NCBI GenBank assembly: GCA_963710675.1 | Contig: CAVQBE010000002.1 | Span: 1 to 64,000, forward strand | Length of the DNA: 64,000 bases | Reading direction: 5' to 3' | From: JACCZX01 sp963710675 | Lineage (GTDB): Bacteria; Pseudomonadota; Gammaproteobacteria; Burkholderiales; Burkholderiaceae_F | Shown here: positions 38,548 to 47,721 of the stretch, one piece after another | Layout of the letters: the number at the start of each line of letters is the position of its first letter | Numbering within the stretch: position 1 is the first letter of the stretch | Notes under the pieces: model-generated | What the model was told of the DNA's origin: nothing | Database searches by the model: none | Seen by the model: the letters and a program-made list of their open reading frames with translations, nothing else | Made by a program: the position numbers and the translations under genes

Positions 38548-39360
38548 ATGGATTCACGCCTGATGATCTGTGCAACGTTGGCGCTGCTATGCGCTGCGTG
38601 CACCACGACGACGACAACCACCGTGACCAACGATGGTTCTTCAACGATTACCAACGAGCGCTCCTCAAAGAAACTCACCGAGGCTGACCTCCGTAACCGT
38701 GCGCGTGCGCGCACTGACCTGGCGGGTGGTTATTACCGCAACGGCCAGCTCGCGGTTGCACTGGATGAGGCGCGGCGCGCCGTCGCGATCGACCCCAGCT
38801 ACGCCGAAGCCTATGGCTTGCTCGGTCTGATCTATATGGACATGAAAGAGCAGCGTGACGCCGAGGAAAGTTTTCAGCGCGCCCTGAAGCTCGACGCGGG
38901 CAACTCCGAGTTAAATAACAACTACGGCTACTTTCTTTGCAATACAGCGCGCGAGCGGGAATCGATCCCATACTTCAATCAGGCGATCCGCGACCCGCTT
39001 TACCGCACGCCTGCCAGAGCGAACCAGAATGCGGGCCAGTGCCTGATGCAGATCAAGGACTACCAAGGGGCCGAGCCTTACTTGCGCCGCTCGTTTGAGC
39101 TGGACGCGGGCATGGCCGTGCCTAAGTTTTTGCTTGCGAAGCTGTATCTCGCGACCAATCAGGTGGAAAAGGCCACGTTTTATTACAACATTCTCGCCAA
39201 GTCGATTGAGTCGTCCGCGGAAAGTCTGTGGCTAGGGTTGCGCGTCGCACGCGCCAATGCCGACCTGCGCACTGAAACTCAGCTTGCAAACGAACTGAAA
39301 CAGCGCTTTCCACAGTCGCCGGAAGCCGCGGCGCTCGCGCGCGGCGACTTCAATGACTGA
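38548..39360 (+). CDS. pilF: Type IV pilus biogenesis lipoprotein PilF/PilW
   Basis: A TPR lipoprotein that helps secretin assembly in type IV pili. The signal peptide ends in LCAAC, and the mature protein starts with a run of seven threonines (CTTTTTTTVTND). TPR units follow (AGGYYRNGQLAVALDEARRAVAIDPSYAEAY, LGLIYMDMKEQRDAEESFQRALKLD, NNYGYFLCNTARERESIPYFNQAIRD, LAKLYLATNQVEKATFYYNILAKSI). 270 residues, intact. Its stop lies inside the rodZ start (ATGACTGA). This is the usual pilF-rodZ-ispG-hisS order. Confidence 0.9.
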   Translation: MDSRLMICATLALLCAACTTTTTTTVTNDGSSTITNERSSKKLTEADLRNRARARTDLAGGYYRNGQLAVALDEARRAVAIDPSYAEAYGLLGLIYMDMKEQRDAEESFQRALKLDAGNSELNNNYGYFLCNTARERESIPYFNQAIRDPLYRTPARANQNAGQCLMQIKDYQGAEPYLRRSFELDAGMAVPKFLLAKLYLATNQVEKATFYYNILAKSIESSAESLWLGLRVARANADLRTETQLANELKQRFPQSPEAAALARGDFND

Positions 39361-40297
39361 TCAGAGTCTGGTCGCGGATGCGCGTACTGGCGCCGCGCAA
39401 ACAGACTTCGACTCGACGCAGGCTAGTGGTGCAAGCGCCGCTGGATACGGCGCACGTCTCGCTGCTAACCGAGAGCGCGCAGGCCTAAGCATCACCGACA
39501 TTGCAGCCACATTGCGGCTGCACCCAAATCAGGTGCGCGCGATCGAGCAGGAGGACCTGGCGCGCCTGCCCGCGCTGGCCTACGTGCGCGGCTTTATCCG
39601 CAGTTACGCACGTATCGTGAATCTCGATCCCGAGCCTCTGTTGTCTGACCTGAATGCAAAGCTTTCACCGGTGCGCGAAACAGTCGTGGGCGGAATGGCG
39701 ACCGACTATGACGCGGCACGGGCTGCGGGGCGCGAGCGCACATTTCCGCAATGGGCCATGGGCATTGCTTTGGTCATTCTGATAGCGCTCGGCGTAATCG
39801 GGTGGCAGGCAACAATGCAGCCGCCGGCCGCGCCGCTGGAACAGGTCGCGGTTGTTCCCCCGGCGACGTTGACAGCGCCGTCATCCGCGTCGCCATCGGC
39901 ACCAGACAGTGCTGTGCGGGCCGACACCACGCAGGCTTCTGCAAACGCAGCCGCGACGGGCGACACAGCAGCAAACTCGGCCGCGCTGATCGAACCCGTT
40001 CCAGCACCGGCCGACACAGCGGAGCCCACGGTTGCGTCGAGCCGCGCTGCCAGTGGAGCGGCACCCACTGTGCTTCTGCGCTTCACCGGGGATTCGTGGG
40101 CCGAGGTGACGGATCGCAACGGCAAGATTCTGTTGTCGCAGCTGAGCTCCGCGGGGGCCGAGCACGCGCTCGACGGTGAATTGCCGCTGAACGTTGTGAT
40201 CGGCGACGCTAACTTCGCATCGGTCGAGGTCCGCGGCTCCACGTTCAATCTGCAGCCGTTTACGCGAAACAACGTTGCGCGATTCACGATCAAATAG
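39353..40297 (+). CDS. rodZ: Cytoskeletal/HTH membrane protein RodZ-like
   Basis: A bitopic protein that ties MreB to the cell-wall machinery. The cytoplasmic part has a Xre-type helix-turn-helix (GARLAANRERAGLSITDIAATLRLHPNQVRAIEQEDLARLP, then YVRGFIRSYARIVNLDPEPLL). A single membrane span follows (WAMGIALVILIALGVIGW), then a long Ala/Pro/Thr-rich periplasmic linker and a C-terminal DUF4115 domain (LLRFTGDSWAEVTDRNGKILLSQL, FNLQPFTRNNVARFTIK). 314 residues, intact frame. ispG starts 11 bases downstream. Confidence 0.9.
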   Translation: MTDQSLVADARTGAAQTDFDSTQASGASAAGYGARLAANRERAGLSITDIAATLRLHPNQVRAIEQEDLARLPALAYVRGFIRSYARIVNLDPEPLLSDLNAKLSPVRETVVGGMATDYDAARAAGRERTFPQWAMGIALVILIALGVIGWQATMQPPAAPLEQVAVVPPATLTAPSSASPSAPDSAVRADTTQASANAAATGDTAANSAALIEPVPAPADTAEPTVASSRAASGAAPTVLLRFTGDSWAEVTDRNGKILLSQLSSAGAEHALDGELPLNVVIGDANFASVEVRGSTFNLQPFTRNNVARFTIK

Positions 40298-40308
40298 CGG
40301 AGCTGTCG

Positions 40309-41622
40309 GTGAATCGTCCTGTCGAGTTACCCAACTGCCTGCCGCAAGCTGCGATTCCCGCGGCCCGGCGTCGTACGCGCCAGATGCGCGTCGCGTGGGC
40401 GGATCAAGTGGTCCGCATCGGCGGCGACGCGCCTGTAGTGGTTCAGTCGATGACCAACACTGATACTGCTGACGCGATCGCGACCGCAATCCAGGTGAAA
40501 GAGCTCGCACAGGCCGGATCTGAAATTGTGCGGATCACTGTCAACTCGCCGGAAGCCGCGGCCGAAGTTGCACCAATTCGCGACCAGCTCGACAAAATGG
40601 GACTCGACGTCCCTCTGGTCGGAGATTTCCATTACAACGGCCACAAGCTGCTGACACAGTTTCCCGCGTGCGCACAGGCGTTATCGAAATATCGAATCAA
40701 CCCTGGAAATGTAGGCCGCGGCGTGAAGGGCGGCGACAATTTTGCGCAGATGATCGAAGTCGCTTGCCGCTATCGCAAGCCGGTGCGGATCGGCGTCAAC
40801 TGGGGTAGCCTCGATCAGGAATTGCTGGCGAAAATGATGGATCAGAACGCGCAGCGCGCGGAGCCGCTGGATGCGAAGGCAGTGCTGCGCGAAGCGTTGG
40901 TGCAATCGGCGATTGCAAGTGCCGAGCGTGCCGAAGCGCTTGGGCTTGAAGAAGACATGATCTGCCTTTCGGCCAAGGTCAGCGGCGTGCAGGACTTGAT
41001 TTCTGTCTATCGAGAGCTGTCGCGACGGTGTGACTATCCACTGCATCTTGGCCTGACCGAAGCCGGTATGGGTAGCAAGGGCATCGTGGCCTCGACGGCC
41101 GCGCTCGCCGTCCTCTTGCAGGAAGGCATCGGCGACACGATCCGCATTTCACTGACGCCCGCGCCGGGTGAGTCGAGGACGACCGAAGTTCAGGTTGCGC
41201 AGGAAATTTTGCAGACTATCGGGCTTCGCGCGTTTACGCCGATGGTGGTCGCATGCCCCGGCTGCGGGCGCACGACGAGCACGTTCTTTCAGGAGCTCGC
41301 CGACGACATTCAATCATGGCTGCGCGCGCAGATGCCGCTTTGGCGCGCAGAGTATCCCGGGGTTGAGTCGATGAGCGTTGCCGTGATGGGATGTGTCGTC
41401 AACGGGCCGGGTGAAAGCAAGCACGCGAACATCGGGATCAGTCTGCCGGGCTCGGGAGAAGCGCCGGTCGCTCCAGTATTCGTCGATGGTGTTCGCACCG
41501 TGACGCTGAAAGGTGAGCGAATCGCGGCGGAGTTTCAGGCGATCGTCGATGCCTACGTGCGCCGTACGTATCCTGCCAAGTCGGCGTCGACTGCAGCAGC
41601 AAGTCCAGCGCATCATCACTAA
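40309..41622 (+). CDS. ispG: 4-hydroxy-3-methylbut-2-enyl-diphosphate synthase
   Basis: Iron-sulfur enzyme of the non-mevalonate isoprenoid pathway. The 437-residue protein has VVVQSMTNTDTADAIAT, PLVGDFHYNGHKLL and KYRINPGNVGRG in the barrel, and cluster-ligand cysteines in ACPGCGRTTSTFFQEL and MGCVVNGPGESKHANIGISLPG. The extended length, about 60 residues more than E. coli, is usual in betaproteobacteria. The start is GTG 40,309 (MNRPVELPNCLPQAA). hisS follows after 3 bases. Confidence 0.96.
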   Translation: MNRPVELPNCLPQAAIPAARRRTRQMRVAWADQVVRIGGDAPVVVQSMTNTDTADAIATAIQVKELAQAGSEIVRITVNSPEAAAEVAPIRDQLDKMGLDVPLVGDFHYNGHKLLTQFPACAQALSKYRINPGNVGRGVKGGDNFAQMIEVACRYRKPVRIGVNWGSLDQELLAKMMDQNAQRAEPLDAKAVLREALVQSAIASAERAEALGLEEDMICLSAKVSGVQDLISVYRELSRRCDYPLHLGLTEAGMGSKGIVASTAALAVLLQEGIGDTIRISLTPAPGESRTTEVQVAQEILQTIGLRAFTPMVVACPGCGRTTSTFFQELADDIQSWLRAQMPLWRAEYPGVESMSVAVMGCVVNGPGESKHANIGISLPGSGEAPVAPVFVDGVRTVTLKGERIAAEFQAIVDAYVRRTYPAKSASTAAASPAHHH

Positions 41623-41625
41623 GCG

Positions 41626-42931
41626 ATGGCCAATGTGAAGTTTGCCGCGGTGCGCGGCATGAACGATTTGTTGCCTGCGCAAGCGCCGGTATGGGAGTGG
41701 TTCGAGGCGCGCGTGACTGACTGGGTTCGGTCATACGGCTATCAGCAGATTCGCACGCCGGTTGTCGAACACACCGATCTATTCGTGCGGGGCATCGGCG
41801 AAGTCACCGACATCGTCGAACGCGAGATGTACTCGTTCGAAGATCGGGCGAATCAGGAGCGGTTAACACTGCGTCCTGAGTTCACTGCGGGAACGGTGCG
41901 GGCGGCGGTCGAGCACAGCCTGACCTATGACGGCCCGAAGCGCGTATGGTCGATGGGACCCCTGTTCCGGCACGAGCGGCCACAGCGCGGACGTTTCCGG
42001 CAGTTTCATCAGGTCAACGTCGAGGCACTTGGCTTCGCGGGGCCCGATATCGACGCCGAGCTGATCGTGATGCTTGCGCGGCTCTGGAAAATTCTGGGAA
42101 TCAAGAGCGCGCGGCTCGAACTGAACTGCCTTGGCCAGGCGGACGAACGCATGCAGCATCGCACCGCGCTGGTCTCTTACTTCGAGCAACATCGGAACGA
42201 GCTTGATGCTGATTCAGTGCGCCGGTTGGGCGTCAATCCGCTGCGCATTCTGGACAGCAAGAATCCAGCGATGGCGAATCTGCTGAGTGACGCGCCGCAG
42301 ATCACCGCGTACCTGGGCGACGCATCGAGCCGACATTTCGAAGGGCTGCAAGAATTGCTTGCAGCCGCTGGTATCGAGTTCAAGATCAATCCGCGTTTGG
42401 TCCGTGGTCTCGATTACTACAACCTGACTGTCTTTGAATGGATCACTGACGAACTCGGCTCGCAGGGGACGTTGTGCGGTGGGGGACGCTACGACACGCT
42501 GCTCGAGCGTCTTGGCGGCAAGCCGACGCCGGCAATAGGCTTTGCGATCGGCGTTGAAAGAGTTATTGAATGCCTGACGCAATCCGGGCACGTCGATACT
42601 TCGGCACAAACAGACGTCTATGTCGTGCATCAGGGTGGGGCTACTGCAAAGCGCGCATTCCTGACGGCGGAGCAGTTGCGTGACGCCGGACTCGACGTGA
42701 TTTTTCATGCCGGCGACGCGAGCTTGAAGTCGCAAATGAAACGTGCTGATGCGAGCGGAGCCGAGTTTGCAGTGATCATCGGACGAGGCAGAGATGGCAT
42801 CCGATTCAGCGAGTGTGAAGAACCTACGAGGCCCGGAAGGAGTGGCAAGGACGGAGCAGCGTATCGTGCCGCTCCACTTATTGGCGGATACGCTGGTGCT
42901 CGAGCTGAGTGCCGATGATCAAGATCACTAG
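41626..42931 (+). CDS. hisS: Histidyl-tRNA synthetase (frameshift near 3' end)
   Basis: Class II enzyme charging tRNA-His. Motifs include FAAVRGMNDLLPAQAPVWEW, LTLRPEFTAGTVRAAVEH (motif 2 region), the HisRS-specific LVRGLDYYNLTVFEW and CGGGRYDTLLERLGG, and motif 3 PAIGFAIGVERVI. As read, the frame fails after FAVIIG at about 42,781; a one-base change restores DEAEMASDSASVKNLRG, then IVPLHLLADTLVLELSADD with TAG at 42,929, the proper anticodon-domain end. yfgM starts 17 bases downstream. Confidence 0.95.
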
Positions 42932-42948
42932 GACGGCGGAACATTTGC

Positions 42949-43590
42949 ATGGCTTATGACTTACAGGAGCAGGAACAGCTCGACGAGCTCAAGGCGTGGT
43001 GGGGCAAGTACGGCAATTTGATTCTGACCGTCGCAACGGTCGTGTTGCTCGGCTTTGCCGCATACAACGGCTGGCGCTGGTATGAGCGCAATCAAGCTGA
43101 GGAGGCGGCCGGCGTTTATGCCGAGTTCGAGCGTGCGATGACGGCCCGAGACGCCGAACGCGTCAAGACGCTCGCGTCGACGCTGACAGACAAATACGCT
43201 CGTACCGTCTATGGGCCGATGGCTGCATTGCAGGGCGCTCGCTGGGCTGCAGAGAACGGAGATCCCGCCAGCGCAAAAGCGCGCTTGCAATGGGTCGTTG
43301 ATCATGCCGATCATCCGGAGATTGTCGCTATTGCCCGAGTGCGGCTGGCTGGTGTGCTGCTCGATGAAAAACAGTTCGATGAAGCGTTGAAGGTGCTCGA
43401 TAACGCCGGCTCGACGGTGCACGCAACGGCGATAGCGGACCGGCGTGGTGATGTGCTGTTCGCGCAGAACAAAATAGAGGAAGCGCGCGCTGCGTATCGT
43501 GACGCGCTCGCAAAAGCCGCTGCGGAGCATCCACTGCGGCAGATCATTCAGCTGAAGCTTGACGCGCTACCGCCGACGGCCACGTCATGA
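42949..43590 (+). CDS. YfgM-like membrane-anchored TPR protein
   Basis: A 213-residue bitopic inner-membrane protein: a short cytoplasmic start MAYDLQEQEQLDELKAWWGKYGN, one membrane segment (LILTVATVVLLGFAAYNGW), then a periplasmic TPR-like domain (ALQGARWAAENGDPASAKARLQWVVDHADHP, VLLDEKQFDEALKVLDNAG). YfgM homologues assist the SecYEG translocon and periplasmic chaperones. It stands between hisS and bamB as in most beta- and gammaproteobacteria, and overlaps bamB by 4 bases. Confidence 0.88.
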   Translation: MAYDLQEQEQLDELKAWWGKYGNLILTVATVVLLGFAAYNGWRWYERNQAEEAAGVYAEFERAMTARDAERVKTLASTLTDKYARTVYGPMAALQGARWAAENGDPASAKARLQWVVDHADHPEIVAIARVRLAGVLLDEKQFDEALKVLDNAGSTVHATAIADRRGDVLFAQNKIEEARAAYRDALAKAAAEHPLRQIIQLKLDALPPTATS

Positions 43591-44762
43591 GCGCACGCGT
43601 TTTGGCATTCATTGCCGCCGTCAGTTTGGGCGGATGCTCGTGGCTTCCATCGTGGCTGGGCGGACCGCCCTCGAGAGCCGTACAGCCGACGGAATTAACC
43701 GAGATCAAGCCAACGTTGAACACACGCGTTGCGTGGCGTGCATCGATCGGTGCCGGCCGCACCGAGACGCTGCAGCCGGCCGTGACCGAGAACGCTGTAT
43801 ATGCGGCCGCTGCGGACGGCGCCGTTGTGCGACTCGCGCCCGACAGCGGGCAGGTTGTATGGCGCTCCGATATCAAGGCACGTGTGAGTGCGGGCGTCGG
43901 TAGCGATGGATTCACGGTGGTTGTCGCGACTACGCGCGGCGAGATCATCGCGTTGGGCGCTGATGGCAAGGAGCTATGGCGCTCTCAGGTGGGTGGCGAG
44001 ATGCGCTCGCCGCCGCTGGTCGGACGTGGGCTGGTGGTCGTGCGCTCGACCGATTACCGGGTCACGGCGCTTGACGCCGCGAGCGGCCGTCGACGCTGGG
44101 CATATCAGCGCGCGAACGTGCCGCTGACACTGCGAAGCCTTGCCGAGATGGTGTACGCGGGTGATTTTGTGATCGCCGGATTTCCGAGCGGCCGTTTGGT
44201 GGCATTGAACACTGCAAACGGCGCGGTCCGCTGGGATGTCGCCGTCTCGGAACCTCGTGGCGCGACTGAAGTTGAGCGCCTCGCCGACGTTGTCGGCGCA
44301 CCATTGGTTATCGGCAATGAGGTCTGTGCAGCGTCGTATCAAGGGCGCGTTGGATGCTTCGATGCGACCAGCGGCAGTCTGCGCTGGTCCAGCGAGATTT
44401 CAGCGCGGTCGGGTCCGACCGCGGATGAACGGCGCGTTTATGTCGTAGATGCGCGGTCAAACGTCGCGGCCTTTAATCGGGCGGCGGGATCATCAGCGTG
44501 GCGACAGGACAAGCTGATGCATCGCGACCTATCAGCGCCGCTCGCGCTACGCCGTGCAGTTGTTGCCGGTGACTTTGCTGGCTTTGTGCACTTTCTGTCT
44601 CCAGAGGATGGTGCGTTCATCGCACGCGTTCCTTTAGCGGCAGAAATCGTCGCCACGCCTCGGCCTCTTGGTGGCGGTGTAGTCATCCAGGCTCGCGACG
44701 GCACGGTTGCGTTGATAACGACTGGAATGAAAAGCCGGCGCTGCGCGCCGGCGACGGCTTTT
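43587..44762 (+). CDS. bamB: Outer-membrane assembly lipoprotein BamB (no stop before der)
   Basis: The beta-propeller lipoprotein of the BAM complex. The signal peptide ends in lipobox SLGGC (MSARVLAFIAAVSLGGCSWLPSW), followed by repeated propeller blades of PQQ type (AVYAAAADGAVVRLAPDSGQVVWRSD, VVVRSTDYRVTALDAASGRRRWAYQ, RVGCFDATSGSLRWSSEI, FAGFVHFLSPEDGAFIARVPL). About 392 residues. No stop occurs before the der ATG at 44,763; tandem TGA-TAA stands in the +1 frame at 44,713-44,718, so an extra base near 44,710 is the simplest explanation. A hairpin separates the two genes. Confidence 0.9.
44730..44762 (+). terminator. Hairpin with T-run between bamB and der
   Basis: GCCGGCGC (44,734-44,741) pairs with GCGCCGGC (44,745-44,752); alternatively AAAAGCCG (44,730-44,737) pairs with CGGCTTTT (44,755-44,762). 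The four Ts touch the der ATG. It looks like a weak terminator or a structure controlling der translation. Confidence 0.5.
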
Positions 44763-46091
44763 ATGAAACCCGTAGTTGCGATCGTCGGCCGTCCCAATGT
44801 CGGCAAATCGACGCTGTTCAATCGGCTGACACGCACTCGCGCTGCGCTGGTCGCCGACTTTCCGGGTCTGACACGCGACCGGCATTACGGAGAAGGTCGG
44901 ATCGGGCCGCGCGACTACATTGCGATCGACACCGGCGGTTTCGAGCCGGTGAACGCAGAAGGCATCGTGCGGGAAATGGCTGCCCAAACTGAACAGGCCA
45001 TTGCCGAGTGCGACGTCGTGATTTTTGTTCTCGATGCACGCGAAGGTCTGACGGGTCAGGATCAGCGCATCGCAAAGCGGCTGCGCGTCGCCGGGCGGCC
45101 GATCGTGTTGGCTGTCAACAAGGCCGAAGGCCTCACCGAACAAGCTGCAGCGGAGTTTCACGAGCTAGGTCTGGGCGAGCCCTGGTTGATTTCAGCCGCG
45201 CACGGCGAGGGCGTCGAAGCGTTGATGCAGACAGCGCTAAGCGGATTTCCGCGCGCGGACCAGCCGGAGGAGGAAGAGCCAAGCGCGGACAAACGCATTC
45301 GAGTCGCCGTCGTCGGCCGGCCGAACGTTGGAAAGTCGACGTTGATCAACGCATTGCTTGGCGAGGAGAGACTGATTGCATTCGATCAACCGGGCACCAC
45401 GCGCGATTCGATCGAGATCGATTTTGATTACGGCGGCCAGGGCTTCACGCTAATCGATACCGCCGGACTTCGCCGCCGCGGCAAGGTATTCGAGACGGTC
45501 GAGAAATTTTCTGTGGTCAAGACGCTGCAATCGATCGCCGACTCCAACGTGGTCATCTTGCTGCTCGACGCGGCGTCCGAGATCGCCGATCAGGACGCCC
45601 ATATCGCGGGCTTCGTGCTGGAAAGTGGACGTGCGATGGTCGTCGCTGTCAACAAGTGGGATGGGTTGGATGCGTACCAGCGCGAGCGGATCACGCGCGA
45701 AATCGAACGCAAACTGCACTTTCTCCGCTGGGCACGCTTCCATCAGGTCTCGGCGCGCAAGCGAACCGGATTGAAACCGATGATGCGTTCGGTGACCGAG
45801 GCTTATCGCGCCGCATTTGCACGATTGCCAACGCCAAAACTTACTCGCGCACTGATTGCCGCTGTTGAGCGCCAGCAGCCCGCTCGCGCCGGTCACTCGC
45901 GCCCCAAACCACGCTATGCGCACCAGGGAGGCCATAACCCCCCGGTCATCGTGGTGCACGGTAACTCGCTGAATCACGTTGCCGAGTCTTATCGACGCTA
46001 CCTCGAGGGCCAGTTCAGGGAGCAGTTCGAGCTGGTCGGCACGCCCTTGCGCGTTGAATTTCGCACTAGCAAGAACCCGTACGTCGAATAG
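44763..46091 (+). CDS. der: Ribosome assembly GTPase Der (EngA)
   Basis: A cytosolic GTPase with two G domains in tandem, needed for 50S subunit maturation. The first P-loop is GRPNVGKSTLFNRL (residues 9-22) with DTGGFE and NKAEG; the second is GRPNVGKSTLINAL with DTAGLRRRGK and NKWDG. A KH-like domain follows and ends FRTSKNPYVE. 442 residues from ATG 44,763, a normal length. Reading is open upstream through bamB, but Der is cytosolic and BamB is an outer-membrane lipoprotein, so a working fusion is unlikely. No Shine-Dalgarno is visible before the ATG. Confidence 0.96.
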   Translation: MKPVVAIVGRPNVGKSTLFNRLTRTRAALVADFPGLTRDRHYGEGRIGPRDYIAIDTGGFEPVNAEGIVREMAAQTEQAIAECDVVIFVLDAREGLTGQDQRIAKRLRVAGRPIVLAVNKAEGLTEQAAAEFHELGLGEPWLISAAHGEGVEALMQTALSGFPRADQPEEEEPSADKRIRVAVVGRPNVGKSTLINALLGEERLIAFDQPGTTRDSIEIDFDYGGQGFTLIDTAGLRRRGKVFETVEKFSVVKTLQSIADSNVVILLLDAASEIADQDAHIAGFVLESGRAMVVAVNKWDGLDAYQRERITREIERKLHFLRWARFHQVSARKRTGLKPMMRSVTEAYRAAFARLPTPKLTRALIAAVERQQPARAGHSRPKPRYAHQGGHNPPVIVVHGNSLNHVAESYRRYLEGQFREQFELVGTPLRVEFRTSKNPYVE

Positions 46092-46243
46092 CGCATCAGA
46101 GCGCGGGAGCGGTCTGCGCTGGCTCGCCAAGGCTCGCCTTTTGCTTTACATTGATTTGCGCCGGCTCGTCACCATTTTCAGAGCGTGCCAGCCTTTCTTG
46201 CCGAACTGCATACGAACAAGCGTGTCAAAACGCTGGAGAAGAC

Positions 46244-46477
46244 ATGACTGCCAAAGGGCAACTATTACAAGACCCCTTCCTCAATGCGCTGCGCAAAGAG
46301 CACATTCCGGTATCGATCTATCTGGTCAACGGCATCAAGCTTCAGGGCCAGGTCGAATCATTCGATCAGTACGTCGTACTGTTGCGTAATACCGTGACCC
46401 AGATGGTCTACAAGCATGCTATTTCCACCGTGGTTCCTGCGCGGCCGGTGAATCTTGCTGCGGAGCCAGAAGCCTGA
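46244..46477 (+). CDS. hfq: RNA-binding protein Hfq
   Basis: Hexameric RNA chaperone for small regulatory RNAs. The 77-residue protein has the Sm1 motif (DPFLNALRKEHIPVSIYLVNGIKLQGQVESFDQYVVLL) and Sm2 (YKHAISTVVPA). ATG 46,244 follows CTGGAGAAGAC. The 152 bases after der hold a short inverted repeat (AAGGC-TC-GCCTT, about 46,129-46,140) followed by T-rich sequence, and a separate promoter is possible. hflX begins directly after. Confidence 0.97.
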   Translation: MTAKGQLLQDPFLNALRKEHIPVSIYLVNGIKLQGQVESFDQYVVLLRNTVTQMVYKHAISTVVPARPVNLAAEPEA

Positions 46478-46527
46478 GCGTCTTCCAGGTTGACACGGAG
46501 CGGGCGCGCCATTCCACGCGCGCGCTG

Positions 46528-47679
46528 TTGGTCAGCGTCGCCGTTGGGCGGCGTGACGATCCGGATGCGATAGAAGAGCTAAAGCAGCTCGTCGTCTCGG
46601 CGGATATCGAGCCCGCCGCTCTGTTAACGGTACGGCGTGATCGTCCGGATCCGACCTATTTCGTGGGTGCCGGCAAAGTCGAGGAGCTGAAGACCGAGGC
46701 GGCTGTAGCAGATGCGGGTCTGGTGATTTTCGACGTCGCGCTGTCGCCAGCGCAGCAACGTAATCTGGAACGAACGCTTGGCCTGTGGGTGCTCGATCGC
46801 ACCGCGCTCATTCTGTACATCTTCTCGCAGCGTGCGCAAAGCCGCGAGGGCAAGCTACAAGTTGAGCTCGCGCAGCTGCAGCACCTGTCCACACGGCTGG
46901 TGCGCGGCTGGTCACACTTGGAGCGCCAGCGCGGCGGGCTTGGGAAAACCGGCGGTCCAGGCGAGAAGCAGATTGAAATCGACCGCCGCCTGATCGGAGT
47001 CCGTGTAAAAAGGCTGCGTGAGCGCCTAAAGCAATCGGAAAAGCAGAGGCGAACCCGCCGCCGCGCGCGGTCACGCAATGACGTGGTCTCGATCTCGCTG
47101 GTGGGCTACACCAACGCCGGCAAATCGACGCTGTTCAATGCGCTGACCCAAGCAGGCGTGTATGCGGCAGATCAGCTGTTCGCAACGCTCGATACCACCG
47201 CGCGCAAGTGCCGCTTGAGCAATTCGCTGAACGGCAGTGGTGGAAACGAGGCGGTGATATCAGATACCGTTGGTTTTATCCGTGGTCTGCCGCACCAGTT
47301 GATTGAGGCGTTCAAATCGACACTAAATGAAACCGCCGAGGCGGACTTGCTGCTTCATGTCGTTGATGCCGCATCGCCGGCGCGCGCCGAGCAGATGGCC
47401 GAAGTTGAGCGCGTGCTGCGCGAAATCGGCGCTGACAAAGTGCCGACGATCGTCGTCTACAACAAGATCGATATCATCGATCGAGCGCCTTCGGTCGAGC
47501 GCGACTCGCGTGATAACATCGTCGCCGTTTCGGTCAGCGCGCAATCGGGATTGGGGTTGGATTTGTTGCGCGAATCAATAATCGAATTCATCGAGCGTTC
47601 GGCGGGCGGAGAAGATTCGCCGACCGATGCAAAACAAGACGAAAACATTTCTTCATGGCCCCGTGCAGCGGCGGCGTAG
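46528..47679 (+). CDS. hflX: Ribosome-associated GTPase HflX
   Basis: A GTPase that rescues stalled or heat-damaged ribosomes. The HflX domain is DRPDPTYFVGAGKVEEL, NLERTLGLWVLDRTALILYIFSQRAQSREGKLQVELAQL, and RQRGGLGKTGGPGEKQIEIDRR. The G domain has GYTNAGKSTLFNAL, DTVGFIRGLP and YNKIDI. 383 residues from TTG 46,528. Homologous residues (STRALLVSVAVG) extend upstream of this TTG in the same frame to about 46,480, but I find no ATG, GTG or TTG there, so the true start is unresolved. It lies within the hfq-hflX-hflK-hflC group. Confidence 0.93.
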   Translation: MVSVAVGRRDDPDAIEELKQLVVSADIEPAALLTVRRDRPDPTYFVGAGKVEELKTEAAVADAGLVIFDVALSPAQQRNLERTLGLWVLDRTALILYIFSQRAQSREGKLQVELAQLQHLSTRLVRGWSHLERQRGGLGKTGGPGEKQIEIDRRLIGVRVKRLRERLKQSEKQRRTRRRARSRNDVVSISLVGYTNAGKSTLFNALTQAGVYAADQLFATLDTTARKCRLSNSLNGSGGNEAVISDTVGFIRGLPHQLIEAFKSTLNETAEADLLLHVVDAASPARAEQMAEVERVLREIGADKVPTIVVYNKIDIIDRAPSVERDSRDNIVAVSVSAQSGLGLDLLRESIIEFIERSAGGEDSPTDAKQDENISSWPRAAAA

Positions 47680-47721
47680 TCCAAAGTCTGCGCAGGTCGA
47701 TATGACACTCATCAAACGGTA

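Noticed and set aside
43587..46091. A true BamB-Der fusion protein
   Set aside because: The two halves act in different compartments, der has its own ATG at the family start, and tandem stops stand one base out of frame.
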